Source: Nectonema munidae (Eukaryota > Nematomorpha > Nectonematoida > Nectonematidae). From it: a stretch of 64,000 bases of DNA. Positions 49,504 to 61,526 of this stretch are shown here, piece after piece. A model generated the notes under the pieces. That model saw only the letters and a program-made list of their open reading frames with translations. It did not search any database and was not told the origin of the DNA. Within the stretch, counting starts at the first letter, position 1, and every line of letters begins with the position of its first letter. Location: positions 434,001-498,000 of the forward strand of contig JAUIRK010000927.1 of the NCBI GenBank assembly GCA_030549495.1. Reading direction: 5' to 3'. The position numbers and the translations under genes are program-made.

Positions 49504-50551
49504 TATATATATACTAGCCGGTCCCGTGGTCGTTTCTCGCTTCGCTCGAAACAGTGTTTCTCGCTGCGCTCGAAACATAGGATTCTGGATAGTGTGTATA
49601 TTGAGTTGCTAATTCAAATTCGCTTCGCTCGAAACGACCACGGGACCGGCTAGTTTTTTTTTGTTTAGGATGCGCTCGAACAATGGGATTCTTGGTAGTG
49701 TGTATTTTGAGTTGCTAATAGTGTTATATGGTATGGTGATGAGTTTTTAGAATATTTGTATCTTTTCTGTGTATTTTTCTATTACACCATATAAAAATAC
49801 ATACAAAAGGTATTTCAACCAATCAGAATGCTTCAAACACATATATACACAAAACATATATAAATAATTTCAACCAATCAGAATGCTTCAAACACATACA
49901 GATATATGAACTCATCACAACATATAAAAATACACATAAAACATATATATAAATAATTTCAACCAATGAGAATGCTTCCAGCGACACACACACACACACA
50001 CAGACGCTAGCTTATTATAATATAGATAGATATATACTAGCCGGTCCCGTGGTCGTTTCTCGCTTCGCTCGAAACATAGGATTCTGGATAGTGTGTATAT
50101 TGAGTTGCTAATTCAAATTCGCTTCGCTCGAAACGACCACGGGACCGGCTAGTTTTTTTTGTTTAGGCTACGCTCGAAACATAGGATTCTGGGTAATGTG
50201 TATTTTGAGTTGCTAATAGTGTTATATGGTGTGGTGATCAGTTTTTAGAATAATTGTATCTTTTCTGTGTATTTTTCTATTACACTATATAAAAATACAT
50301 ACAAAAGATATTTCAACCAATCAGAATGCTTCAAGCGACCTTCACACTACAGATATAGGAACTCATCACACATATAAAACATATAAATAATTTCAACCAA
50401 TCAGAATGCTTCAAACACATACACACATACAAACTCATCACACCATATAAAAATACACACAAAACACATATATAAATAATTTCAACCAATCAGAATGCTT
50501 CCAGCGACAGACAGACACACACACAGACGCTAGCTTATTATAATATAGATA
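49504..50551. repeat. Tandem pair of 523-bp units with GC-rich palindromic head
   Basis: Units start at CTAGCCGGTCCCGTGGTCG (49514 and 50037) and end at GACGCTAGCTTATTATAATA (about 50010 and 50530). Each has a head hairpin: CTAGCCGGTCCCGTGGTCG ... CGCTTCGCTCGAAAC and its inverted copy GCTTCGCTCGAAACGACC ... GGGACCGGCTAG (49622-49653 and about 50121-50152). Later parts repeat TTTCAACCAATCAGAATGCT several times and end in a CA/GACA microsatellite. A 60-bp copy is at 42023. No coding; the family is not recognised. High identity between units implies recent duplication. Confidence 0.88.
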
Positions 50552-53147
50552 GAAGATAGTGAAAAAACGATACAAACTGTCAGTAATCTGGAAATCTTTT
50601 TTCAAAGTTTGTTCAAATTCTGAAAAATTTTCAATATTTGACTCAAATGTTTACTTGTCTAGTTTTGATCTACAAATTTAATTTAAAAATATAAAACTAA
50701 AATGGAAAAAATATGATTTTATTGAGATCAAAGGAAAAGATTGGAAATTTTAAATGACTTAATAAATACATAATTCTGAGTGAAAATAATTTGCTTTGTA
50801 AGAAATTCTTTCATTAATTTCTTATAATGTGTGTTTTTTAAAGAGGAAAGTTACGCAGTAAATTTCATCAGGACTTTAATTTGTTTCATAAACAAATTTT
50901 AAAAATTCCAGAACACAATTTATTTCTAAGTTTTAGCTTTTTCTCTGATTATTATTATTATAATTATTTCTACAGACACTTTTACGAGGCCTAAACCATT
51001 TTCATCAGAGCGTGTTCTATTTCCTTTGTCTTTTATTTTTTTAATAAGTTTCCTGTTTAGCGCTATTCAACTGTTATTAAGAAATGAACATGGAACTCAC
51101 ACTCCATGAAACAATTTCTGTCTATTTCCTAAGAATAATAGCCGACAGTATTATGTGCTTACCATTTGGGAAACACTTTTGTGTCTCTCCCCTTTGAATT
51201 TTTTGCCTTCTTTGTTTAAGTTCTTGGAACGCATAATTATAATTGTGTGTAAAAAATGCCTTTTGTTTAGGTGTGATTCCCAAATCCTAATTTCTCTTTT
51301 ACGAAGGTTATATATGAATTGATCTGTGTGGAATAGATTTGTGTTCTAATTTTTTCATAATAAAATATTTTGTTTTTTCCGAGTTTTGTTTAAAAATTTT
51401 GAATATAAGAGTTTTTCAGTTAAATCCACTCATCCTTCTTATCTTTGAATATTTTGAAATTCCCACACAAATTAGCGCAACTAGATTTTATAGATGGACA
51501 ACATTGGTCCATTTTTTGTTAAACGTTTTTGATGTTGGGCTCGGATTATCGTTATCAACGTAATCACTCGGTCCAAAAACAATTTTATCTCCTTCAAAAA
51601 GGATGTGGACGCTTCGTTGCACTTTTGAAACGGCAGCGATCATTAAGTGTAGGGACAATCACCGTATGCTCACTTTATGAATACGCTTCCACATATGGCT
51701 ATATTTTTCTTCCAAGATAGAGTAGTATTCGCTAACATTTTATCAATATTTTGGGAGTTGATACTGAAAATAATTTTTTAAAACCAAATCAAAAACTTTG
51801 AAAGCTTTTCGAGTAATTAAAATGGATAATAATTTTTTTTATTTATTAATTTTTTATAAATTAAAAAAAAACTTAAATATTAAAACTTTTTTAAAAAAAA
51901 TGATCAATTTCCAATGCTTTAAACTTTTTAGAAGGAGATGTAAAAAAATTTTTTTAACGTTTATTAACTTTTTCATTCTAAATAGTTTTAAATATTTCAC
52001 TGCATCCCAATATTTTTTAATTTATTTGCGAAATTTGGATCTTGAAAACTTTAGAAAATATTTCCGTAGGAATAAAAAAAGAATTATTTTTCATTCTCAA
52101 TATTTAAAAACTTTGAATACACACAGTATTATTTCTAATGTGTTCAAAAATATTTAAATTTTGAGAAGATTTGGGTTTATTTATTTTGTTTTTTTTAATT
52201 TGTTGAAATTTTTTAAAACAAAAAAAATAGTTTTTGATTTTTTGCTTAATTTTATTTTGATCTTGTTATTTGTTTGAAAAAATTGGATTTTGAAATGTTT
52301 TGAGAAAATTTCGCTCATTGAAGTTATAAAAAAAAACTAAATTTTGAAGAGCTTTGTCAAAATTTTACTCTATTTCTGATTTTTTCGGTGCAAAGTCACA
52401 CCCTGGAAATAAATTGATTCGTTATACTGTTTGAAAATAGTGGTTTTTGCGTGATATACGATGATCACGATGATTTTTCCCCTTGGCTTAGCAACACAAG
52501 CTCTCAGATGAACAGAACGAAGTGAAGATGATGAATGTCTTCCAACACTCACACACGCCTTAATTCAAGTCATAATTTGTTTATTAAAATTTGAAAGTCA
52601 AATTTCCTCTTGAAGCATCTCTCCTTCTCCAAAGATTTGCCCAGCACTAGAGCTCTCCTACGCTTCAGCTTGCAAGCACACACTCAGCGTACCTGTTTGT
52701 TAAGGGCGTATTAATCATAATTTATGCATTATGCAAGATACACATTACTCTGCCTACCTATGAAAGCGTGATTTATGGCCAAAATATATCAGATCTATTT
52801 TCTTCCATCAAAAAATTCTCTTCCAATTCCTAAATTATGTATTTATAGCATAAAGCATTTTTAAAAATTGTGTTCCACTAACAAACTAGGAGGCCTTCTA
52901 CTCTCAACTCATCAAAGAAATTTAATGTCATTAATTCAGCGCATCTTATTGGCTGACGCCTAAGTAAAAATGCAAAAACTGTATTCGAACTAAAACAAAA
53001 TATACACATATTTTGCAGTTGCGCATTCAGGGTCGGAGAGGAGGGGGGGGGGTCATTGGGCCATTGCCCACTTTCTTAAAATGAAGTATCCCACCCTTGA
53101 AAAAGTTAGTTTACTTGAAATTATTATTTTTGTCAATAGATATATAT
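50552..53147. other. Intergenic: no feature seen
   Basis: AT-rich. The frames at 51339-51563, 51529-51720 and 51798-52157 were inspected: the last is a Lys/Phe/Asn product of AT composition; the others lack family motifs. A run of G's at 53042-53050 follows GGGTCGGAGAGGA and may be a worn hAT-type end. Confidence 0.35.
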
Positions 53148-53440
53148 CAGTGGCGGATCCAGAAATTTCTTATAGGGGGGGGGGGGGGGGGGCGAAATCT
53201 ATTTAAATCTTTTGCAATTTTGCTAAAAGTCTTCAGAGAATACAACAGCTGTATTAGGTCTTTTAGAATCACTAATTACCTATGTTTTCATATTTTAAAC
53301 ATTATTTTGCCATGAATAAATTGCAAAAATTTATTTTTATACATGTAAGGGTATACATTAGTAAAGGTAATTTTCGAAGCCATTTTTCATAGGGGGGGGG
53401 GGGCTAGGCTCATAAGCCCCCCTCCCTGGATCCGCCACTG
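53148..53440. mobile_element. hAT-type MITE (293 bp)
   Basis: Ends CAGTGGCGGATCCAG and CTGGATCCGCCACTG are perfect inverted repeats over 15 bases; G-runs and C-runs adjoin each. Flanks ATATATAT (53140-53147) and ATATAAAT (53441-53448) differ at one base. Non-coding; the open frame over it is chance. Confidence 0.85.
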
Positions 53441-53859
53441 ATATAAATATATTAGAAATCCAATGTAATATTGATTACCGACTCTAACGTCATTAATAAT
53501 AACCCCGGGATAATTATTTTCAAAGCCCCTTCTTTAAATAAGTTTTGGAATACGCGTTCCATAAAAAGCATCTTATTATGCACGTCTTTAGGGGGAGGGG
53601 TAAATAAAGTGGAAACTAAGTCACACACACACACATTTCTTACCCTCCCATATTATACTCATGTGAATAATAATAGTATTTAGGTGGTATAAATGTTTAC
53701 TTTTCAAATTAATCTCATTGTTAACATTTTAAAGAACTCTTTCTCATCATCATCATCTTTATAATAATAATAATAATGATGAAGATGCTGGGGTAGAGTG
53801 GTAGAAGTATTAACATGGCGATGAGAATAGAATTGCCATTTACTTATTCCTGATATCCT

Positions 53860-54700
53860 CCTCCCTGCCGATGCATAGCGAGGGTAGTGTTGCCGATAAC
53901 CCCATGATTCCTGAATGCGACAATCGAACAACGCACACCTAACATGAATGCACCAATGACGTCACGAGCACATAAACGATTTTTATTATGGTGGTGATGA
54001 TGATGATGTCATACTACTAATAGAGTTGAGAGGGCGGGGCGGGGCTATGCTTGGAGGAGTTGATGATGATGTTACCTTTGCATTTTATTTCCTTGTTTGG
54101 GTGGAGCTTTGTGATGATATTGCGTGCGTGTGAAGGCTTTCTTCAGCGCTTTGAATACGCCAGCACAAATAAGCGTGGAGAACTTGGACTCTCTTATAGA
54201 GAGATCTTCAGGGAATGAAGAGGGTGGGGTATGTGTGTCAGAGTTAATGGCGGGGCCTTGTGCTGTGTTAACAGTGTTTATACACTTTGTTCTCTTGTGA
54301 AGGTGCAAGATGGTGGTTGTGATAACAGAGTCAGCCGCACCCCGCTCTGATGGATGATGCGCCGTGTTTTGTGTGTTGTAGGTGCAACAAAGTTGTGACA
54401 TTGTTCAACACAAGAAGTAGTGCTACACGATGACAGGGGTAGAGTTGGTGAAATAGGAGAAATGTGCCTTGCAAATTTCTTCAAGCGTATACCTCCTGAG
54501 GATAGAAATTGGCGATTAACACTTCTGGGAGATGGGTGACGCTGATAAAGGTTGTGGGGTGGAGGTCTTTTGGCGTTGCCGTTCCTTCGCTAGAATGAGG
54601 TAAGCGAGGTGCGTGAAATGACCGCCTGCCGCGAAAAATCACCGCTACATCGAAAGAACAATGGAGCTGTCCAGCCAATCTACATTCCACAAAAATCTCT
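53860..54700. promoter_or_regulatory. GC-rich island with CRE, CCAAT and GC-box motifs
   Basis: About 800 bases of clearly higher GC and CpG content than the surroundings. It contains a CCAAT directly before a perfect cAMP-response palindrome TGACGTCA (53957-53964) and overlapping GC boxes GGGCGGGGCGGGGC (54032-54045). Three minus-strand open frames fill 54072-54690 without frame-independent family match. It could be a promoter with a first exon of an unrecognised gene, or a fragment of foreign or repeated DNA. The microsatellite (TAA/GATGATG) at 53760-54020 is partly responsible for the composition. Confidence 0.35.
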
Positions 54701-55984
54701 TCGCACTAATAATTCTATTTTAATAATTCTACAAAAGAAATGGGTGCACGCAAAACTTTTTTTCTGCAATCTCAAATTTTGACTCGTTCTCTACTCTTTT
54801 TTTCGTTGTCAAGTTTTTGAGGTCTATGAAGTCTAAGAAATTTTTCTTGTGTCAAATTAAGGCTTCCCTAAGCCTCGATTGCAAAAAAAATTATACAACA
54901 TTTTGTTTGGAATTTTCTTTAATAAAACATTTCAAAAATGATTTATCATAAAAGTTCATTTGATTTTTATAATTTTAAACTAGTATATTTTTTTCAATAA
55001 AATTTTTTTTTCCTTTTAAAACTAAAGAATTGTAATAAATACATAATATAATAATAATAATAATCAATATAGAAGGAATCTTTTCTGCAAAATAAAGTAT
55101 CTTTTTTTTATTTAATCAAAATGTTTGCTTTTAAAGTGTTGAAAATATAAGATTATTTAGGTAAAAAATAGTTTTTCTTGAATTCATCTGTTAACGTTAA
55201 CATTAGCAGGGCGGATCTTTTTTTGGCAACACTAACAAACTTCAATTTTGTATGCTTTTTGCAAGTTTTCAGACAAAATCGATAATGCAAAGCATATTTA
55301 TACTGGAACAAAGTTTCATTTTGTATAAAAATCTGCATTATGGGTATACAGAACAAGACACAACATTTTTGAATATTTTATAGATGGCGTTAAATACTTT
55401 CACAAATACTTTGAATAAAAACATGTCAAAAAAAAATTTTTTGAAATTAAAATTGAGTAAAGTTCATTCATTGGACAATTAGCAATTCATTTCAGTACAC
55501 ACACTATGAACTTTAAAATGTTGTAAAATACTGACATTGTTCAACTATTTGTTTTGAGCCTTGAATGTTAAGTATATCTTTATGGCTTAAAATATTTTTA
55601 AAAAAACTGGACAGAAGTGTATATAGGCAGAGTATAATATATAGAATTTTTTATAAAAAAATTAAACACAACTTTCAGCTTATTCAACAATTTCTTTATT
55701 ATAAAGCAAGCAGGATGTGTTGTCCAAATTCAAAACAATTTGTGTCAAACTCTATTGTGATGTTGGTGTGATTTGTTTTGCGTTCAGTTTCGATCTTTTT
55801 TTACCATAAGGGAAAGTTCTTTTACACTTAGCTTTTGAGTGAGGAAGGATTTTTTTATAAAATAGAAATGTTATTGTTTAAAGATATAGAAAGAAAGAAA
55901 AATTGCCTTGTTTATTTTGGCCTTTTTCACTTTGCAATGTGGGCGCTTGAGTGTTGGAATTTTTGAATGCGGTTCTCTTACGAA
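54701..55984. other. Intergenic: no feature seen
   Basis: AT-rich. The minus-strand frame 55153-55356 (VSVAKKRSALLMLTLTDEF) has no clear family. Nothing else recognised. Confidence 0.35.
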
Positions 55985-56007
55985 AAAGTTTGCCTACCCC
56001 CGGACTG
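55985..56007 (-). repeat. Lone hAT (Charlie-like) right end
   Basis: Reverse complement reads CAGTCCGGGGGTAGGCAAAC then TTT, the general pattern of Charlie-type termini (CAGGGGTCGGCAAACT). No left end with matching 8-bp flank was found. Confidence 0.4.
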
Positions 56008-56009
56008 TA

Positions 56010-56939
56010 AACGAATGAAGGAAGAAAAGATGCTTTTTAGGCACGAAAATCAAGTGTTAAAGTCTACATTAAATAATTATAGATATAAAAAATAGACAGA
56101 GTTACAGGTTAATATGTTTAACCTAATATGTTATGTTTGGTGAAGGCTTAGCATTAAGATTGACAAAATATGCGACAACATAAACAAGGTATCTCAATTT
56201 TCGAGCAACATAAATCTGGACTTTTAAAAAAATCAAAAACTTTTCCTAATAAAAGAGGCAAAGGTGCACTACTCTTCTCATTTTTGTCACAGATGAAGAA
56301 GATAGCATTCAAAAGTGAAGCATGAATTTATTTTGTTATTTAGTTACACTCATCTCTCTCTCTTTTAATTTAGATTATAAAAAATTGCTTTGAACATGAT
56401 GTCTCGTAATTGTTTAAGCAAAGTTGACAGTTTCTCTTATATTTAGGAGAAAGTAGCATTTCAATCACAAACACCTTCTACTACCTAAAAAATCTTATCT
56501 TTAGTATTTTGGTTCTCATGTTTTGGCGATCAGGATAAAAACCCGGCGTCAAATGTACGACAATGGCCGAACAAAAAAGACGGAAGTAACTTTTTCTGTT
56601 CTAATGATATGAAGAGAGGCAAAAAAATTTACACAGATGATTCCTTTTTTCGTTTAGTCCAATCATTGAAAAGTGGCATTTCAAAGAAAAAAAAGAATTA
56701 ATTTGATATCCAAACATTCCTTCTGCTACTCGCCCAGAATTTCATAGTGCTGAATTACTTGTTCCTCTAGCTCCTGAAAATATTTTGCCAGAATCAAGTA
56801 AATGATGAACGACTTGATGGTGATGTGACTAACTTTTGTCTTCTCGACTTCTAAATCTTCATTGAGAAATCGTCCGAAAATTTTCAATTTTTTTTTTATA
56901 AAAAAAAAGTGAGCTGATTGCTTGTGACCAATATTTTAA
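56010..56939. other. Intergenic, leading into the 56.9-kb remnant
   Basis: AT-rich. A short stretch near 56560 reads NGRTKKTEVTFSVLMI without assigned family; it may belong to the broken mobile-element gene that follows. Confidence 0.3.
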
Positions 56940-57700
56940 GCTTGATCTCAGAAATATAAATCGATTACAATCATTGTAAATGGAGATTATTCATCGATTC
57001 CTCCAAATTGTTTTGCTAAACAATGGAAATAGCAAGTCATATGTTCCTATTGCTTGTTCTGCACAAATGAAAAACGTATGCTACAAAATACTAAATGAGA
57101 TGAACATCAATGGCAAATATGTGGAGACCTTAAAATTGTAGCTTTAGTGATGGGATTGCAAAGCGTTTACAATGTCAAATATTCACATTTGGTATTGTCA
57201 GGAAAATTTTTTTTACCCCATTTACAAATTAAACTTAGAACACTGAAAAAAATTTGTAAAAGGCATTGAATGATGAATCACGAAGGAAAAGGTTTCAAGT
57301 ATTTATTTTAAGAGTGGGAAAAGTTAAGGAAGAATTTCATTGGCGCTCGAATTCGAAAACTTTTTTATCACATATCTTTTGAATCAGTTTTAAACAGGAA
57401 AGAAACCGCAGTTTGTGATTCTTGGGAAACAAAAGAAAGTAATTATGCCAGAACATTTGTTTACTAACGCAATGAAAGGGTTAAAATGTAATATGTCGCT
57501 AAAGATCCAGTTTCTGCATTTCTCCTTGATTTTTTTCCAGAAAATTGTGGCGCAGTTAGCGATGAGAATCGAAAAAGATTCTATCAGAAAATTTCAGACA
57601 ATGAAGCGGCTCAAATATGCTATCAGACTATCTTTGAAGAGGAATCGCTGAAATCTCACAAACGACAGCTTAACAAGTCTAAAATAGTAGGTAACTAGAA
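56940..57700 (+). pseudogene. Broken gene of an invertebrate mobile-element protein family (CNMSLKIHFLHSHLDFFPEN type)
   Basis: Pieces in several frames follow, in order, a protein family I remember as abundant in arthropod and cnidarian gene sets and likely borne by a mobile element: FIDSSKL, then PIACSAQMKN (PVAHSAHMKE), LKIVALVMGLQ, LPHLQIKLRTLKK (LPPLHIKLGLMKN), IGARIRKL (VGPQIREL), FLGNK (57412), CNMSLKIQFLHFSLIFF, ENCGAVSDENRKRFYQKISD (ENCGAVSDEHGERFHQDI). Superfamily not known to me. The copy is dead, broken in several places, and moderately old. No TIRs or LTRs were recognised. Confidence 0.6.
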
Positions 57701-58279
57701 ATGAAAAATTTGGCTAAATATTTTTTAAAGGAACACTTTATTTAAAAACAAACAATATATTTCAGAACCTTCCTTTATCAAGTAGTATAAACCCTTACGC
57801 CCTACCTTTCCTTACTAACACTTACGATTTTTCTTACATAATGGAACAAAATACTTTTTTTTTGACTTACTACTTATAAATGTACATTTTTGTAATTTTA
57901 TAAAGTTTTTAGAATATAAAATTATGCTTATTACTTTCTTCAAATGTTTTACATTTATTATATAATTTTTCATAAAGCATTACTTCTACGGTGCAACTCT
58001 TGTAATGCTTGTGCAATTATTTGCTAATCAAAATGAATTCTTCTTCTTCTTTGAATATTCAGGCCTTATGTAGATTACTTTATGATTTGCTATATTACTT
58101 CTAAACATGAAAAAATTTGTATTTATTTTGTTAAAGCCTTGGATACTCAAAATTTTTAAGATAAAACTTCCTTATTTCAATGGTAAAATATTTTGAAAAT
58201 TTATGTCTATACTAAAAAGAATTCATATAATTATAGACAGAATTAGTATTTTATGTACGAACTTACTTCGTTTTGTTTA
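57701..58279. other. Intergenic: no feature seen
   Basis: AT-rich; TTCTTCTTCTTC microsatellite at 58040. Nothing else. Confidence 0.4.
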
Positions 58280-58436
58280 GAGGTCGTTCACAATTAATGT
58301 CAACGTTTTTTTTGATAAATTTCAATCCCCTCCGCCCCCCTCTCATGTCAACTTTTAGATATATCATCAAGTAGACTTATGTCACCTTTGGATACCCCCC
58401 CCCCCCTTATACTTGACCTCAATTGTGAACGACCCT
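58280..58436. mobile_element. Harbinger-like MITE (157 bp)
   Basis: Left end GAGGTCGTTCACAATTAATG and right end (inverted) AGGGTCGTTCACAATTGAGG pair over about 20 bases with three or four mismatches. TTA flanks both sides (58277-58279 and 58437-58439), the 3-bp duplication expected of PIF/Harbinger elements. The interior carries a C-run and CATGTCAAC/TTGACCTC phrases. Confidence 0.7.
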
Positions 58437-59602
58437 TTACGCCTATTTTTCATTTTCAAAGGCAAACAAAAAAATCATTAAAGCAAAAATCATTTTACAC
58501 TAATTTCACCTTATTAATTTATTTTTATTAAAAAAAAAATCAAAATTTTATGAATCTATCAAAAATCTTCCTCATTTTTTGATCAATGTGTCAAAAAGTG
58601 TGGCGTTTGAACTACTACTAAAACTGATTTCACTCAAAAGATTCTTCATATAGTGTTTCTTTCGGTGCAGAGGAAGTTAGAGAAAATGTATGACAAAAGT
58701 TTTATTATCCTCTTACAAGACTTCTCACAATCTCTCCTTTTGCATCTTTTTCGTGGTGCTTTCACAAGCTTGAACTTTGAACACGGAAATAACATTTCTG
58801 GATATTGAAATTGTGTGACAGAATGTATGATAAAACAAGCAAAAGTCCTTACTTCAACTGCGCCAACTTTGAAAATTTTGAAAAAAAGATCTCTCGTACT
58901 AAAAAAAGCTGAAAGTGTATCATTTTAAAGAGGTTTTCGCCTTCCACTTATATTCAGAGAGGCAGACTTTTTTCTCTTAAAAACTTCCTATTTATGATGT
59001 GATATTTTTCGCATGATCTTTTTGCCTCTACTTTTATTTTTTCGTTTTTTTTCATGCCATTTTCTTTATTTTCATTTTTGTTATTCTGCAATTTAAGCAC
59101 ATTTTTAACGCTTGCTATATCATCTCCTTTTTCATTACTTAAATGCCTTACTTAAATGAGATAATCAATAGTTTTGCGTTTAAACATTCAATATATCAAA
59201 ATATTAAGATGAAATAAATATGAGAAACAGCTATAAAAAAAACTACGCCCACAAACGATTGGCTCCAAAATATCCTTCATAGCAAATATTACGACAGCGA
59301 AAAAGGGTTGGACGAGTAAAGAGTAGCCAATAAGATATACGATTTTTATTTTGCAAATTCGTGACTATGAAGGACACCCTCTAATTTTCACCTCCTTCTC
59401 CCACCCTGAGTAAGACTTTAGAGCTTAGCACAGACTGGCTTAGAAAGCCTGTTTGATTCCAAGGCTTAGACAGATTATACTGACGTGTTAATCTTTGAAC
59501 CACTTTGCAGATATTCTGATTCCTTTAAAAACACACACTGAGGTGATGATATCGATAACGCTCTCTGCCTTATTTTATTAAATGAAAATGACGGAGTGAT
59601 AG
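58437..59602. other. Intergenic: no feature seen
   Basis: AT-rich with T-rich runs. An imperfect inverted phrase ATCCTTCATAG (59272) / CTATGAAGGA (59365) is too short to call. Confidence 0.35.
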
Positions 59603-60000
59603 ATGGATAAGTATTTATCACTGACAAATTGCAAAGCATTATTTAGCTCTTACAAGCCTGCGTTCAATTATCCTCTTTCTTTCTTTCCCAGTGACGACGA
59701 TCTTAGAGTTCTTTCCGAAAGAAATTTTTTATTTTTTATTTTAATACGCAATAAATCTTTTTACACTTTGATTTTAACACGTTGTATGGGGTGCAATTTG
59801 ACTTGTCTTCGTTTGATGGTGACGTGTGAGTATTGATCGCATGCTCCACTCATTTTCATAGCGGGATCAATAACTTACATAAATTTATTATTGATTTTTA
59901 AAAAATTATGCTCTCTTCCAGAATCACTGAAAATCAATATGCACAATAAGAGCTCAGAGAGCTTATTCACAACCGGATTGTGAGAATCCTTGGAAAAACC
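59603..60000 (+). other. Orphan exon candidates, unrecognised
   Basis: A TTTCCCAG at 59682-59689 precedes a coding-like GACGACGATCTTAGAG; the open frame 59603-59836 reads PLSFFPSDDDLRVLSERN. In another frame NTLYGVQFDLSSFDGD leads to a consensus GTGAGT donor at 59825, and an acceptor TCTTCCAG at 59914-59921 precedes a short frame ending in a stop. No family is recognised and phases do not uniquely join. Possible end of an unknown plus-strand gene. Confidence 0.25.
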
Positions 60001-61389
60001 CACCACTACGCCATCTGCAGACAAAGATATTTCCAATTCTAGTTTTTAACATTTGATTAATTTTTTATGACCACTAATGTCTCAATTTAATATCTATGCC
60101 TTTCATATATTAATTAATATATTATTAAGATAAGAATAAATATCTTAATTCTTATATAGACTAACTAGTTAACCAACTCATTAACTAGCAAAATTAGTGT
60201 TTAAACTAGTTAACAGACAAACAAAATATTTTTATTTAATTTTATAAAAATAATTTTAAAAAGATTTTTTCCCAAGCCATTTTTTTCTAAAATCATTTTT
60301 TTCGGTCTACTGTGTTGTAAACGGTGGTAGATGGACATTTTAAAAAATGCTTATACGTTAAATATTATTGGTGCTCAATTTAGATAAAATTAATTTAAAA
60401 ATCCCCCTGCCTTCAAATTGCTCATATGTTTAATTTTCAGCATAGTAGACATGGGGTAAAAAATCTTAGTTGATTGTAGAAACTTTCTTAGTTCTATTAG
60501 ATTTATGGTACTTCTATATACACCACATATTAATTGAGTCAATGTACTTTGTCTGAAAATAGCATGGTGATTGAAGCGTCTTATCTCGATCCGTTCATTT
60601 TATTGCTTTGATCTCCATTTGTAACAACCCTATCATCTTGTTCATTTAATAAAGAATTGTCTGCATATTATATTATAATTTTAAGTTCAATATTGATGTT
60701 TTTTTATTTTTAAATCCAATGGAAAGAAAAACTTGGTAAAAGTGGACAGGTAAAGATTTTCCATGAACACGATAACATCCACTCTGGATGACTCCTTTTG
60801 TCCGATCATCTGTCTACTAGATGATAAATCTTGATTATTCAGGATTTGAGCTTTTGTCTTGCAAGCTTCTCCTTTCATGACACACTTTTGATTAAAAAAT
60901 TTTAAAGCGTCAAAATTCACCATTTTAAATATGCCTCCAAGACCAAGTCAGAAATGTCTTGGGGTTGAGTCTTTATATTAAGCAAGTTTTTTGCTACTTT
61001 TTTTTAAATATATTCTTCCGCCACTTTAGTTCAAAAGTTTATGGAAAAAGTTTTATGTGATTTTATGGCAGAAAAGGGTAGGAGACAAAATGATTGTCCC
61101 ATTTAAAAGGATTCGAGCTGAGAGCCGTACGGTGATTCAATAAATAATGGCCAATTTGATCAGGCCGAAAAGAACTTTAATATTATGATTTAGCATATGT
61201 GTACATTTTTATTATCAATGTTAAAAAATATATGAAAATTTTGGTAAAATTTCTGATTTTACCAAATCAACGTTTACAATACTGTTGTACTCAATATTTG
61301 CATTATATTTTTTCAGAAGTCCATTTTTAAATCTTTTTTATTTTATAAAAGGTAGAGAGATAGCAAAGCATAAAAAATGAAAGTAGTAA
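60001..61389. other. Intergenic; one unrecognised minus-strand ORF
   Basis: The minus-strand frame 60687-60923 (78 residues, begins MVNFDALKFFNQKCVMKGEA) has balanced, coding-like composition but no known family, splice context or repeat mate. TTAACTAGTT phrases repeat at 60160-60215. Otherwise nothing. Confidence 0.3.
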
Positions 61390-61526
61390 TTAACCCATTT
61401 AAGGCCAATGTTCCTATTTTGGAACATAAGTAATTTCATCTTCGTCTGCTTTTTTCAATGACTTTGAATATAAATCGTCTGCGTTTTTTAGATATCGTCT
61501 GCTTTGCTTGGCCTTAAATGGGTTAA
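61390..61526. mobile_element. piggyBac-type MITE, copy 2 (137 bp with TTAA flanks)
   Basis: Same length and orientation as the copy at 39292. Here the terminal repeats are perfect: TAACCCATTTAAGGCCAA and TTGGCCTTAAATGGGTTA, with TTAA at each edge. About 96 percent identical to copy 1 by eye. Confidence 0.88.

Noticed and set aside
51798-52157. 119-residue ORF as a gene
   Set aside because: Composition is dominated by Lys, Phe, Asn, Ile and Leu from A/T runs; no domain, no splice or promoter context.
48093-56007. One 7.9-kb hAT element bounded by the Charlie-like ends at 48093 and 56007
   Set aside because: The flanking 8-mers (GCCTAGGT and TAAACGAA) do not match, the two ends are only partly complementary, and no transposase lies between; treated as two unrelated solo ends.
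59603-59836. Missing C-terminal exon of POLD2
   Set aside because: DDDLRVLSE is superficially similar, but no phase joins it to exon 8, and a better family-like tail plus poly(A) signal follows exon 8 directly.
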